Shown: positions 34,451 through 47,654 of the stretch, piece by piece
How the letters are laid out: every line of letters starts with the position of its first letter
Position numbering within the stretch: the stretch's first letter is position 1
Origin: Apostichopus japonicus
Lineage: Eukaryota; Echinodermata; Holothuroidea; Aspidochirotida; Stichopodidae
Direction: 5' to 3'
NCBI RefSeq assembly: GCF_037975245.1
Contig: NC_092567.1
Location: 23,092,376 to 23,156,375 of the forward strand
DNA: 64,000 nt
The notes under the pieces: generated by a model
What the model was told of the DNA's origin: nothing
Seen by the model: only the letters and a program-made list of their open reading frames with translations
Databases searched by the model: none
Made by a program: the position numbers and the translations under genes

Positions 34451-35564
34451 TCAATTTTCCACTCTTGTTTGTGAATGAGAATCTGTAAATATTGACTGCT
34501 TGCGTTATTGTCCCTCAATAAAGTGACAGGCTGTGGAATGATTTCTGGATACCTTGGAGCAGTTCTAAAAAAAAAAATTGATCAGTTTATGTTGCTGTAG
34601 AACTTAATGCTCTTCACAATGATAAATATGGAAGAATCGTAGTATTATCAAGTTTTAAAAGAAATTAAACTCAAGGCCACTGTGACATCCTTAGGTGACA
34701 CTTGTGACAGCCTGCGGTGATAGTAAGATACACTGTCATGCAATCAATGACAGTAGAGTATGAAATATTGCATTCATTAAATGACCTGGAGATGGGGAAA
34801 GTGTCAGGCCAGTTCGATATGGTAGTGGATTAATTAGAATAAAGGAAGAATATAATTTGGCAGCACTGAGATGAAGATGAACTTATTATATAAGTAAAAA
34901 AAAATCAATGTCAAGGAATGGTTACTTGGATACATACAGTAGGCATGGCGACTGAAGGCATGGTGGCTATAGGAGTGGGTTGCATGGTTGCCATATGAGT
35001 GGTACCAATATGCATGGTGTATAGATTTTTGTTCTGGCGGGAGGAGTAGTGGTTATAGGGTAGGTGGCTTTAGGCAGGAAGCTGGTTAATAGCAGCTCCA
35101 TGCTGATTGGTGGCTGTAGGTGCATGGCTATATATACTGGGAGTACTATTCCCTTTTCACAGAGAGAGAGAGTTTGAATCTATCCCTGTAACCATTCCAT
35201 TTGAGGATGTTTTGAATGTTATCATGTTTACAATTTTGAAACATGAAACCGTTGTGTACAATGAGTTTAACAATGTCATATGTACCTTCCTGGTTTATAT
35301 TGAACAACAAACATAATCGAAATCATCTTTTCCTGTGGAGGATTGAAAACTGCTGATCTAGATGGTTGTAGACGTCTCCATGTGGATATTTGGTACGTGA
35401 CTTGGTTCTTGGATATTATGTCCGTATCTCGAGGTGGCACGGTGTTCAGGTTTATAGTTTAGTCTTTAGTTTCTGTTCTTGATACAGTTGTTTGCATTCT
35501 GGACTGTTTGATAACATATCATAGATTGAGGGTTGACCTACCATTGTTGGCAGTGAGGACCATA
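34451..35564. other. Non-coding stretch, no recognised gene
   Basis: Holds a degenerate 'aggcatggtggctataggag'-type G-rich repeat at about 34940-35130. No supported gene or element. Confidence 0.45.
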
Positions 35565-35572
35565 ATGTATTC

Positions 35573-35874
35573 CAGGCACGTAGCGAGGAATTTGCCAAGG
35601 GAGCGGCGAAACTGTAGGCAAACTCTCAAAGCCGTAGAAACGGCATTGCAAACTATCTAAGCGTAGCGCTACCATGTGCTGGCGCGAAGCGTATAAGAAC
35701 AATTTGGCTGAAAATGCCTCCCAGATCGCTGGAAATGGCACTTCCCAGGCCTTGAAAGTTGCATCTTAGCATTTTCTCTTTGAAATTACTAGTGATATCA
35801 GAAAAACATTCAAAAAAAATATGCTCAAGGGGAGGGGGGCGTCTGCCCCTTGCCCCCCCTTGGCTACGCGCCTG
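35573..35874 (+). mobile_element. hAT-like non-autonomous element, family D, copy 1
   Basis: Starts CAGGCACGTAGCGAGG and ends TTGGCTACGCGCCTG, flanked by an exact 8-bp direct repeat ATGTATTC (35565-35572 and 35875-35882). The shared internal marker is 'ctcccagatcgctggaaatg'. No transposase frame. Confidence 0.9.
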
Positions 35875-36077
35875 ATGTATTCGTCACTATGCGTTGGACA
35901 TTTTGCAATGCGAAGAGCAGTCAATTTACTTTCCTCCTCTCTAACCTGTCAACTTTCTACATACACGTTGCAATCAAATCTCCCTAGCCTAGTTTAGTAC
36001 TACCACCCAAATGACCTATTTCCAAACCTACCCTTCTCTACCATTCTCAAGGCATATACATCTAGTAATTTGAAATC

Positions 36078-36428
36078 ATAAAACTTACTGGTTTAGATAA
36101 TTACGAGTGACAAGCTTACCTGTCTCCTCACAACCTTAGCACCTCATTCTACCGTGTCTAGTATGCCCTGGTAATCTTTTAACACTGTGCACCCTCAACG
36201 ACCGGTATAGAAGGTAAAAATCCAATCTATCCGGGCAATTTCCATAAGATTTACTATCCACTACGAAATCGTAAACACTTTGGATGGTAGAATGAGAAGG
36301 AAGGGCAACGACCGGAGGAGCCGGTCGCTGAGGGTGCACAGTGTTAAAAGATTATCAGGGCATTCTAGGCACAGTAGAATGAGGTGCTAAGGTTGTGAGG
36401 AGACAGGTAAGCGAGGAGCGAAGTAAAT
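36078..36428 (-). mobile_element. Foldback element, family E, copy 1
   Basis: Inverted arms of about 95 bp: 'acctgtctcctcacaacctt' to 'cctcaacgaccgg' on the left, mirrored by 'ccggtcgctgagggtgcaca' to 'ggttgtgaggagacaggt' on the right, around a roughly 130-bp centre. The outer 'ataaaacttactggttta' on the left is found, reversed, outside the right arm at 58.6 and 60.7 kb, so this copy is inverted relative to those. Confidence 0.9.
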
Positions 36429-38126
36429 TTCCACTGGAATCTTGTCGGTTCTAAAATATCTGAAGGCAGCTAGGACCTGTTTGGGGGAACAAGAAGGATC
36501 CATCAAAAAAATTTGCATTACCCCTGTGGGTTAAATACATCTCCTGTTGAGCTTAGAACCTTGTCCTACCTGTTAATGGAAACTAACTGCACAAATTTCA
36601 ATGAGCAGCTCGGTCCATCATCCGTATATGATGGATCCATTGAAAATTGCCTCACATCATTCAACCTTACAAACAATCGTCAATAACTCCCATTAGTCTA
36701 GTTGTCTCAGAAAAATGGGCTTGTTTCTATTTTGGGAAAGGCATTTATCAATCGATCGTACTTTTCCGTTGGGAATTTGCCATGTTGATTTATGTTAACC
36801 TCGACTAAATTTAGTTTATCTGTACATAGCGTTTATCTCCAAGGCTTACTTTAGCACACTTACAACAATTGTCTACCATAGTTTTAGTAGATTTATGCGT
36901 GTAGGGAGAGCAATGGAGTTAAATCCAAGACATGATGCTCAATTCTTTTATTAATCCTATTGGCTGACATGTTCTCCGCGACTGAGGAGCAAGTATATTA
37001 TGACCCTCTTGGCCAGCCATGTACTCTCGGTTTGATTGACCTGTTAGTAATCATAACTTAGAATTCAAGATTTGATGCATCTTTTGAAATCTGATGACAA
37101 GGAACCTCAAATATCGTTCAGTTTTGTCTATTTCGTTTATATGCGACTAAACACCAACATTTCACGATTGAACTATGATACCCATTTCGTAAAGCTGACA
37201 TCAATTGGAAATTTGAAGTAACTTCTTTGAGACAGTCTTTCAAGTGAACTTGTATCTTTTGTTATGTAAACAAGAAATGGTCATGCTAATTCACACATAT
37301 CTGCTAATTCACACAGAATTCTCAATCTATCTTAAAGTTTGCCTTTCGATTAGTTCGAGGTGCATCTGGATTTTATGCACAGAATTAGATATTGATTACG
37401 TTAAAGAACAACCCCTTGGATTTCCATACACTCAATTTGTGTATTGTTCTAACATTTAATTTGATTTGCTTAAATATTAGCCATCAAGTGACCAGTATAG
37501 AACTGACATTGTCACATATAACATCAAAAGACAAATAGTGGCATGTAAGAATGTAGTTACCATGGATACCAGTCATGTGAACTTGAACATTGCAAGACTG
37601 AGGTGGAAAATGAACTCAAAAACTTTCTGAGGTACAACCTTTCTCAGACTTTCAAGAGCCTCATTCTATATATCTCCTTTTTTGGCAATTTGTTAATCTT
37701 CTTTCAGACTTTTGGAGACTTTTGATAAGGTCTTGAAATCGAAACCACTTTTTAAGTCAGATTGCTTTTAGCCAAACAGACTGTGAGTATTAGTTTAAAA
37801 GGCACTTTCTAAAAATTGTATCATATAATTCTGGACCCTTGGGAAGAATAAAGATATCAATACATAGTTTATGGTTAAAGTAGGACAATGTTGGGTTCTG
37901 AAATGTGTGTCTACCTCACAATTACATGGTCACCAATAAAGTGGATTTAGCATCTACTTAGGCTGATTGGGCTCTACTAATGTCTGACATTTGACAAATG
38001 ATTGCAATAATATGTTTAATAGTTCAATTTAACATTTGAAGCTACAGTGGATGATCAATGGATATAGCAAGTCTGTCTGTCTGTGAAAATTATGCTCTTC
38101 ACATTTAGAGTCTGTCATAGATTTTT
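36429..38126. other. Intergenic, no recognised gene
   Basis: AT-rich sequence with only short unsupported open frames such as 37244-37459. Confidence 0.5.
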
Positions 38127-38472
38127 GCCCAAAACCGCGTGTGGCCATCTGAAAAAGTTAACTTTCTGTTGCTAGCAAGTGACGTTTTGTTCGTGTGGCT
38201 ACAAAATGCAGACAGTAATGAACGTGATACCTTGTTATCTTTAGCTAGACCTGAGACATCCATCGCTGTATCGTTTATACACTGTGCTGTGGGTATTGAC
38301 CACAGCTGTATGTACTGACTGTACACTAGTGTCTAATTACCAACGGTAGAAAGCTGTGTGTAATTTCTGGGATCGATTGTGGTGTCTAATACTTCTGTTA
38401 CACCTCATTTGAAACTAGGTCAGATTACCGGCATTAGAGGTTTCTTTTTGCGCGAGTCTTCACACCCTTTAA
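38127..38472 (+). mobile_element. TTAA-flanked short element, family A, copy 4 (5'-truncated)
   Basis: The left terminus is missing: homology begins at 'tttgcccaaaaccgcgtg'. The right end 'gcgagtcttcacaccctttaa' is intact and bordered by TTAA. Confidence 0.9.
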
Positions 38473-39959
38473 GTATATAATGATCCCATGCCTGACAAGA
38501 AGGTAAATGAGGGGGGGGGGGGGGTCAGAGGAGGCTACAGCCCCAGGAGTCTGGGGTATATGATATGCACAGTGTGTATTCTTATTTGCATACCATATTA
38601 AAGGAAGAATGAAGACTATAAAAAATGAGGGCATGGTGACATAGTTGTCCCCGGGCCCTACCAGGCTCTTGACATCATTATTATGATAATTTACTGCAAA
38701 ATAGTACCAAAAAAGATAGTAAAGATGGGTTGTCTAGATGGAATGCATAATGAAGCTTTATGAGGTATATGTGCCATCACAGACTGACTTCAGTATAGCT
38801 GAGAAAATACCTCATATTAGCAGTTTAGTAAAACCACATGTTTTTTGCATGCTATGGTTATGCTATTTCTTTAGGGAGAAGGGGGGGGGGGAATTTTTGG
38901 AAAAGTTTTGAATTAGTTTTGCCCAAAAACTTAAAAAATGTCTATTAATATGTGCATTAATATTCATGTTGCCTTTACAAAGGGTGAGAGGGAAACTTTA
39001 AATGATTGCAAAACATTTTTTTTATACGTTCCATAGTAGCACAGATCTTGTCAGTCTGATGTGACTTAAACCATATGTTTGGCTTGATGACGATAAAATG
39101 CATGATTTTCCCAATTTATAGCCCCACTTTAAAAAAATTTAGGCTCTCAGTAAAATGCCTTTAGATATTTTTGATACAGTGATGGGAACCAGCCGTCCCT
39201 GGTGTCGTTTAATTTTTTAATAGATAACAGTACTCAACACAGAACACATGGCTTCATGGATTTATTCCTAAATTAATTGGAAGAAGTATCTGTTTCTTTT
39301 TGACAATTCCACAAGGGTAGCAATAAAAGAGGTTAATATTTTTGTTGGGGTATTGACAAATGTTGATTTCATACCCTGTACATATATATAAGAAAAAGTT
39401 GTAAAAAGTCTGAATTTGTGATCCTAAAGTCTGTGGTGTTTGTAAAAACTCAGAGTTGCAAGTTTCGAGGAAACTAATAATAAATGCAGATTTACATGTA
39501 ATTTTTTTACTGCATGTCAGTGTTTTCAAATTGGGGTAACACATATATATGTCAAATCCATATTTCATAATTGCTATAAATTTGTGCTTGAAAACAAACT
39601 TTATATAAGAATTTATATGTTTAATTTGCCAATTCTGTTGATTTAGAGTATTAAAAAGGCTCTATAAATTATATAAATGTGTCATGCATTTCTGGGAAAC
39701 TGAACTTCAGATTGGAAATATAGGAGGTGCAAAAATGATTGAGAAGTGTCACCTGTGAAAGGTCAACAAGTTGAGGTAGATTTAACAGACTTTTGTTTCA
39801 TAGTGAATTTGTGATCCTCTAAAAGTGTAAAAAATGAATTTCAATCCCCCTGGGAAACCTATAGCATCGGTAGTATGAAGTGCACACACTTCTTGGGTGT
39901 CCATATAATTCCAGGAAATATCTAGATAAAACCAAAGTCAGAGCTACATTCACGTTGTG
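38473..39959. other. Intergenic, no recognised gene
   Basis: Poly-G tracts near 38512-38524 and 38881-38891. A minus-strand open frame at 39254-39568 (104 codons) is rich in Asn, Ile and Lys, as expected from AT-rich sequence, and is unrecognised. Confidence 0.5.
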
Positions 39960-40320
39960 TAATAATAATAATGATAATAAATGGTACTTATAAGGCACAA
40001 AATCTTCAGAAGAACTCAGAGCGCGCAAGGACAAAAGGACACCCATGAAAGAAATCTATGAATCAGGAAAAGCTTGACGGAAGAGGTGTGTCTTCAAATT
40101 GCTTTTAAAATGAAAGAAAACGTAGGAATGTTAATACGAAGGCTATTTGGAAGTGAATTCCAAAAACCGGGGCAGCAAATTTAAAGAACGTTCGCCGGCA
40201 GACTTGAGGTTTTCCCGGTGAATTTTCGGAAGAGGAACAAAGAACGTGTGGTGGTTGGTAAGTACACAAAACAGACAACAGATAGACTTAGACTCCAGAT
40301 CTATACCTCCTCAGACAAGA
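39960..40320. repeat. Long SINE-like repeat with (AAT)n head
   Basis: 'aataataataatgataataa' followed by 'atggtacttataaggcacaa' and about 300 bp including 'aagaggtgtgtcttcaaatt' and 'ggaagtgaattccaaaaacc'. This layout (AAT-rich head, 'cgc' box, 'gtcttcaaattgc', 'ttccaaa') is common to a dispersed repeat type of marine animals. It is an older, longer relative of the 24.7 and 32.1 kb copies. Confidence 0.55.
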
Positions 40321-43300
40321 AAAAACTAAAAAAAGGGATAACAATGGAATACAACACTATGTATGTTTAGGTTTGTTGGGAGGGATGACATGATCATAAA
40401 GGTATCTTAACAGTTAACAGGATTTATTTCCGCCTAGCTGCAAACTGAAGATGACCCCCTTTGAACTTTTTTGTATGAATAAGAAATGATACAGTAGTAA
40501 TGACCCTCGGTGACAGGTATATACCATTTCCCAAGAGGGGGTTACTCAAACCCTTGACAACCAATTAGGAAGCAATTATATTTTAAACTGTAAATAATGA
40601 GTCACCAGCTTAGACCTGCTGTTTGGGTGATGAGTTAGCAGTACGCATGTGAAGGAAATGTTACTCGGAAACTATATGCATGCATTGTTGATGTAGTAGT
40701 GATGTTTCACCTGCAAGAGCCGCCTATAGCAGCCTGTATTTTCGAAATCATCGGACCTTTGAACTTCCACGTCTTCTTCATAACATGATTATTGATTCGC
40801 TGTACCGAGGTTTAATATCTTGCAAATGGTTTGTAATTAGTTTTCTGCCTAGAAAACATTTGTGCTCTCGTTAACTTTCTTCGACGTCATTGTAATTTAG
40901 CCAAATGCAAGCTCAAGCTAATGTGCAACGTTAGTGATGAAAGGAAATTGGAACATTTCAGTTTAAAGGTGTTCTTAATTCTCTGGCATATGAAAAGAGC
41001 TCACCATGTTAGCCAAACTGAGAGTGGTAGTCACTACAGTGTAATTAAACATGCAACATAAATATATATATACAATTTCAACTTTACTATAAAGTCAAAA
41101 CGGATTTCCTTTCCTCCTGCTGGGCAGGGTCACAGAATGTCTGAAACAATTATTAGCGTAACCATACAAGCTTGTATCACACCTGGCACGAGTCTGTGGT
41201 GTGGTGGTGTAATAGATGAATAGGTCAAGTTGTTGTGATTAAATTAAAGGGGCAACGTCTTAATTTATCTACCAATAAATAGGTTGATAAGAAATGTGTT
41301 GATAAATGTGGGATTTTTGTGTGGAGCACTGTAATTATAATATTCTCTCTTTCATGAAAAAAAATCACAACATGGTATAAAAGAATGGTTGCTTAGGGAG
41401 ATTATCATCCATCAGCAAGTACAAACTACATGCAATTTCAACGTAAGAATTCAGTGTGGTACACTCTTAAAAAATTCACATTTTCATGATCTGTTTGTAT
41501 CTATCTCCCTCCTCCCCGACCCTCCCCCATCCCTCCCCCATCCCTCCCTCTGTATGTCCTTGAAAGTGTGTTCCTTTAAGCAAATTTATCATGAAAGAAA
41601 AGGATTTCCTAGCTTGGGACTTTGGTGTTTTTGTTGTGCTTCCAATTTCTCCCTACATCCCATTCACTAATCTGAGTTCAATTGGATTTCCGTGAAAGTA
41701 ACAAGTCCTTCCCAAGACCAATTAAGATGAAGTCTGTCACATTTCCTACAAGTCAGACACATGTCTTTGAGGTGACAATTGTGAGCACTTAATTATTTAT
41801 TAGAAATTTGCTTTAAGATGAACCCAAGGTGAATCTGGAACTTATTGAACGTCAGGTCGGTATTTGAACATTTTGAGGAACAAGATTGGATATAGTTGGC
41901 ATATATATGTATTAGGTATATATATCATTCTGAGTTCCTGGTTGAATTCAGCTGTTTTCGTTGCTCACACACGTACATACCTTTGTTTGAGGTTATGGAG
42001 TTCCAGACGTTGACAAACTCTTCAAATATTTTGACTTTGTTTTTTATTCTTTCCATATGAAATTTTTTGAGCATGTTTGGGGAATTAAACTTTTCTGTTT
42101 TGGTCATGAGAAATCATGATGTGATGCAAAAATATAATTTTTGGTAACTTTTAGTAGTTCCGTGAACAAATTGTTATAGTTTTTGCACACGTATCAGTTG
42201 GGTTTGTATCAATGGGCTTTTTGTGTGTGATTTCTGTCGCATACAGTTAACTCAATGGAGTAGTCCCATTGACTTACTGTGTAAAAGTAAAAAGACCGTT
42301 GAATCAACTGCTGAATCAACTTTGTTGCAAAGGACCAATCAAGTATGACCTCAACAGATTTATGTTTGTGGGTAAATAGTAGATACTTTGATAATGGATA
42401 CACATGTCTGCTGAAACTGAGAAAGTGAAAAGATCGCCAAATGAAACAATTACTGCATTATAATATGTATGCACGGCTCCTGCAGGTTAGCAAAAAGAAA
42501 ATTTCATAACAGACAGTTATCAAATATTAATACAACGGTTAGGATAAAGAGTCACTCTCTTAGATTCATATTTTAACGTCCGTGATTATGAATGGTCAAT
42601 TGTCAACAACCTTTTAACTGGATGACACACATTAATCTTGGAGTGACTGGAACTTTATCCCCTTTAATATGCCTTAAAGTAATGCCTTAAATAATATTGC
42701 ATTTTCCCATTTTAAGGAACATTCAAGATTAACAAATAACATATTTAATCTTTTGAAATTTCGTTTTTGTAAGATATTAACTATTCATGCCAGCCCATCT
42801 GTTTAAAATCAGATTATTCCCCAAACGATCTCCCTAGGAATGAAACGCAGTTCAATGGTACCAGCATATAAACTTTATCCGACGGAAGCAAAATAAGGAG
42901 AAACTGGATATTCGGTTTCCGCGACGACGTCGTCGTTGTCGTGGTCACACGCCTATGATGGAGTTTAAACATAGCGACGGATCTCGGATCGATAGGTCTG
43001 TCGTTCTAGTCTTCGACATCGTTTCAGAAATGAGGTTAATAAGCTGCTTGAGATTTGAGTAACATGATCAGTGAGCTCCGCCAAATTAGTCTTTGACTCC
43101 AGTCTTTATTTATAGAGATTTTCTGGTGTATAGGGGGCAATCAAGAAAGGATTGGAAACTTGAATATCATACAGCCAGAGGATGGAGAGATGATTTGCAT
43201 ACATTTCTCGATTCCAAGTTTTCTGTGTATAGAACCCTGTTTTTGTTTTGAGGTCAAAGTTCACTTGAGATCCACAGAAATTAATTTTTTGGAAATCCTT

Positions 43301-43875
43301 GCTTACCTGGAAACTTAACAAACATGTTAAGATGTATCACTTGCAATCTTGGTATATTGGTTCTCCTAACATGAATAAAATTTTTTTTAGTAAACCGTTT
43401 GTTTCCTGCTTCAGTATTTACGTTTATGTTAAATTTAAAACTTGCTCAGCATATAGATAATGTTCTTCAAAGACCTGAAGATCCTGCCCAGTTAGATACT
43501 TTAAAAAATCCAGAAAAACAATAAGAGTCTGTTTGCAGAATTAAACCTTGCTATTAAAGCTAGTATGTAACTAACTGAACAAACATGTATACAGGAGGTA
43601 TCAGTTTACAGACTTGGGTTGTTGGTTCACCCTAGATACCGTGAAACCTGATATCAAAGAACGGAACGCTTCATTTGATGTTCACTTATAAATTACATTA
43701 AAATTTGTAAGGTTAAAACTACAGATAGAAACTACAAAATTTCAAAGCTGACATATCATGTTCTTCAAAGATAGAAAGCTTTGCCAAGATACTACAAAAC
43801 AGCTAGAGAACATTAACAGGGTGTTGGCCAGATGAATTCTATTATATCTGTTATTTTTTTTATATATAAATTAGA
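40321..43875. other. Intergenic, no recognised gene
   Basis: No supported exon, RNA or element terminus. Pyrimidine-rich 'ctccctcctccccgaccctc' near 41505-41555. A short GC-richer patch at 42900-43000 holds 'cgacgacgtcgtcgttgtcg' (near 42921), a self-complementary trinucleotide tract. Confidence 0.5.
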
Positions 43876-44147
43876 CAGACGCGTAGCAAGGAATTTGCCA
43901 AGGGAGGTGCGAAGCCTATAGGCAAACTATCTAGGCTTAGCGCCACCATGAGTTGGCGCGAAGCGTACAAGAAAATTTTGGCCGAAAATGCCTCCCAGAT
44001 CGCTGGAAATGGCACTTCCCAGGCCTTGTAAGTTGCATCTTAGCATTTTCTATTTTGAAATTATTAGCGATATAAGAAAATACCAAAAATATGCTCAAAG
44101 GGGGGGCGTCGCCTCCTTTGCCCCCCCCCCCCTTGGCTAGGCGCCTG
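43876..44147 (+). mobile_element. hAT-like non-autonomous element, family D, copy 2
   Basis: Starts CAGACGCGTAGCAAGG and ends TTGGCTAGGCGCCTG. Flanks AAATTAGA and AAAATAGA match at seven of eight bases, consistent with an aged 8-bp target duplication. It shares 'ctcccagatcgctggaaatg' with 35573-35874. Confidence 0.85.
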
Positions 44148-45300
44148 AAAATAGAGAGTTAAGAAGGCAGCTTGACTGCCAATTTGAGCAGCATTTTGAA
44201 TTGATTTTCTACATGGTAGTAACATAAGTTATGTCCATACTGTAATCCATTGCTAAATAAAGGGATATATAACCTCCTATTAAATTTGAGGGACACCAAA
44301 ATGTTCTGCATTGGATGAAAACACAAGATTAATTATATCTATACTCACTGTTAATAATAAGCAAGTGAGAAGATCAGCCTTGAGACTAAATGGGGGGGGG
44401 GGGGTTGGGGGAATACTGGAACAAAAATGCTACTTTTAGTCCAAATTTAATTTTTGGGACACAAGTTTCTGCATTGGGTGCAATTAGGGATAATACTTTT
44501 GAAGCAACCAGAGTTAATGTTTGTTATCGTTTTTTTCCTGGATGGGGAGGGTGAGGGCGGGGGGGGGGGGGGAATATTTGATTGATATCTAATCATGTGT
44601 TAATGTTTCATGACTTGTTCAAAGTAATGAAATTTTCAACCTAAGGCAGCTTTAACAAGTTTTGTTTTTTGAAAGAGTATCAAATAACTGTCATGACAGT
44701 CAAGCGTGCCTATAGAAAAACAGTCCTCCTCAAATTCACTCTAGAAATAATATTTTTATTACTTGATAGCATAAACTATCCCAAGTACTGTCATTAGGAT
44801 TCATCCCCCGTGCAAAGGAGCGTTCAGTATGGCTAGCATTTTGAACTCAGGTAAATATTTATTCTCTCCTGTTTGTTTTGGCCAAAAACAGGGGTCTCTG
44901 GGTCACGTGCTCTGGTGGTATTTGCTATAGGCAGGGAAGATCTTAATGATGATGGTAAGAATTTCTTAGCTTGGAGAAAGATTCATGTAGAATGGTAGGG
45001 AGTGTAATTTGTAGTCTAATAATACCATTGGAAAGAAAAACATTTGGTAACTGATGGCTCATTGATTTATTTCCATGACAACCATAACCTTTGCAATCAT
45101 GAATATATTTACCATATTTTGGTTGCTAGTACTTAAAGGAATACTGCACTAATATGTCAGTCAGAAAGTTAAGGGCACACTAAGAAAAATGTTACATTGC
45201 TCACAAGGTTTAGTGTGTACAATACAAACATTGTATGTACGTGTATATACAATTCATGACTAAGTGCCATAAATGAGGAATTGATTTCTCATTGATTTCT
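44148..45300. other. Intergenic, poly-G rich
   Basis: Poly-G tracts at about 44392-44404 and 44560-44571. No supported gene. 'atggctagcattttgaactc' followed by 'ag|gtaaat' near 44829 could be a tiny first coding exon, but nothing supports it further. Confidence 0.4.
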
Positions 45301-45304
45301 CATG

Positions 45305-45365
45305 TGTTAGCTCAGTAGTTAACGCTGGTGCCTTCCAATCATAAGGTCCCCAGTTTGAGTCACTC
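45305..45365 (+). repeat. tRNA-derived sequence
   Basis: 'gttagctcagtagttaacgc' (box A-like) followed by 'ggtccccagtttgagtcact' (box B-like) at normal tRNA spacing. Stems are degraded. Probably the head of a tRNA-derived SINE. Confidence 0.5.
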
Positions 45366-46598
45366 CAAGATTAATGTATGTCGTCCAGTTACAGAGTTGT
45401 TGACAATTCATAATCATGGACGTTAAATATGAATCTAAGAGACGGACTTCGGTCAGCTTGCGGCTTTGATAATCCAATGATGGCTTCTTTGCGAGTTCCT
45501 GCTTGCAGGAGGATCTAAAATACATACATACATTAGCTGCAGCATTGATAATTCAAGACCTTAGGTAGTCCGTTTAAGCGTCAAATAAGCTAGAGTCAAC
45601 TAATGGTCACCCATTCGTCAGTGTCATCAAGCCTTTTACTTCAATCATTGAAGTATATTTGTATTTTACTCACTGCAGCATTTAATTATGTCTTTATTTT
45701 AATACTCCTCAATATCTGGACGTAACTAACTTGGAGCTGCAGATCCACCAGGAGAGAATACTCTTGCAATATTCTGGCAATTTTTAGTTTGCTAATGTTT
45801 CGGGGCTGTTTTAGTCAATGATCTTTAAAGGCTCATAATCAACAATAACCTGCTATTTGACAGCTAGTGTAGGACCCCTGACACAAACATTTTTTTTCAG
45901 GGAGAGAGGGAGTCACAATAATTTTCCTCAATAAGTCGGTCGATTGAGTCCGTCACCCCCCTCCTCCCCCCCACACAATCTCTGTTGAAATATATATGTC
46001 ACAAATCTTTTTTAAGTCTCCTGATTTTGCAGAATAAGTGACTGCAGTCATTACTCGTTACAACACTGCCATAAAATGTCATGTAGGACAGATTCCGGAT
46101 ATATTAACTGCATTATTGATTGAAAGCCCAGTTCATATTGGGGATATTCCCTCATTGTCATTTTGCTCCTGTTTTTGTAATCAAATCGACTGTAAAGAAC
46201 TCTTTGCTACTGAAATACTTCCTGGCTGCAAATTCTGTTAAATTTCATTTTTCTGAGGTTTTTGCTCGATCAAGCTAAAGAATCTGAGAGAAATGGTACT
46301 GAAGGTTGTTAGCTCAAATTTCTTCTCTGAGCTGTTTGACATAGTAACCTTTAATTGAGATCCTAGTAGCAAGCGAACGGCAAACAAAAGTTGCCGCGTG
46401 CCGTTTCTACACGTGTCCCAGAAGGAATGGGACACTTAAAAAACAATGTCTGTGTCATTACTTATATCTAAGTTGTGAATATAGACTGTCTGTGTTCCTA
46501 AACGGACGGCACCATCCTACTTGATTCATTTTCTTATATTGCTGACATGGTGTCCAAGCTACTGTAGCTGTCAGGTCATGCAACCTTGTCAGTTTGCG
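45366..46598. other. Intergenic, no recognised gene
   Basis: Only short, unsupported open frames (46038-46241 plus, 46238-46435 minus). Confidence 0.5.
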
Positions 46599-46850
46599 TT
46601 TAAAGGTAGTCAGTATAGGCCCCAAATTATAGCACGCTATAAATGCTAGAAGTTTCAAAAAGTGCTTTCCTAGAGGTCGTACTCTCCAAATTGTACACAG
46701 ACAATTTGAAGAAACACACAAGATGACGGAATGTCCCAGTGAGGACAATTTCCTCAAAGGTTGTGATAAAAACAGTTTAAGAATTTTGACCAAAGGTGAC
46801 CATATTTATAATATCTAGCATATTTGGGGCCAATAGAGCATACCTTTAAA
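46599..46850 (+). mobile_element. Short inverted-repeat element, family B, copy 2
   Basis: Starts 'tttaaaggtagtcagtatag' and 'gccccaaattatagc', ends 'tttggggccaatagagcata' and 'cctttaaa'. The termini are inverted repeats (TTTAAAGGTA with GGCCCCAAAT further in). It matches 1687-1932 over its whole length. TTTAAA at the borders suggests TTAA target choice. Confidence 0.85.
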
Positions 46851-47019
46851 GCTGGTAGGCATGCAAGTCCAAAGTGTATTAGGCGATCTAAGCCATAACA
46901 GAACATTTAGTACTTTATAGTTGACCGAGAGTCTCAAAGCCACGGTAAAGTATCGATACAAGTTAGTATTTCGATGAGAGGAAAGTCTTCAGGGTGGTAT
47001 AGAGTCATTCTTCGTACTA

Positions 47020-47124
47020 GGTCCATGAGTTGCTAGGTAACTAGGTCACCTACTGGTCCATGAGTTGCTAGGTAACTAGGTCACCTACTGGTCCATGAGT
47101 TGCTAGGTAACTAGGTCACCTACT
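47020..47124. repeat. Three perfect tandem copies, unit 35 bp
   Basis: 'ggtccatgagttgctaggta' followed by 'actaggtcacctact', three times without a mismatch. Perfect identity suggests recent amplification. Confidence 0.97.
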
Positions 47125-47654
47125 TGTTTCAAGCTGAGAAGAGCAGTGGGTCCTAGCTCATTTCAATTATTCAATTAGGCCAACAACTATTCTCCACTAT
47201 ATAGTTATGTATATGATTACAATTAAGAGATGCCCCCACTAGGTTGTTTTTTCTCGGATTCCTAATTAGCAATTAATTAAAACTTTCTTTACTTCATTAT
47301 ATACTTCATTATATTTTGACACAAGTGCCCTCACTTTGTAGGTACATACATGAATATACTCCAGGGTGTTGTCTGCCCAAAAAATAACACTGTGAACAAC
47401 CGAAAGGTTCTTCCTAACACTGCAAGCATTCCACATGCACTACAATACTGCGTAGTTGCAGGCAAATGCTGTTCATAGTTCTTTCTGTCCTTGCCTTGTG
47501 CAATGACCTGCAACGCCCTTATATTTTGTACTGGATGTTGTCAAAATTTATGATATGATTTTTGGGCTACTATGCTTCTTTGATAACTGTTCAGTTTTGT
47601 AAATTTGAAATAGCTTCAAATTGGATTTTCTTTCTCTTCTCTCTCTCCTCCCAG
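47125..47654. other. Non-coding sequence before the orphan exon
   Basis: No feature recognised except the long pyrimidine tract at about 47628-47652 that leads into the splice acceptor at 47654. Confidence 0.5.
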
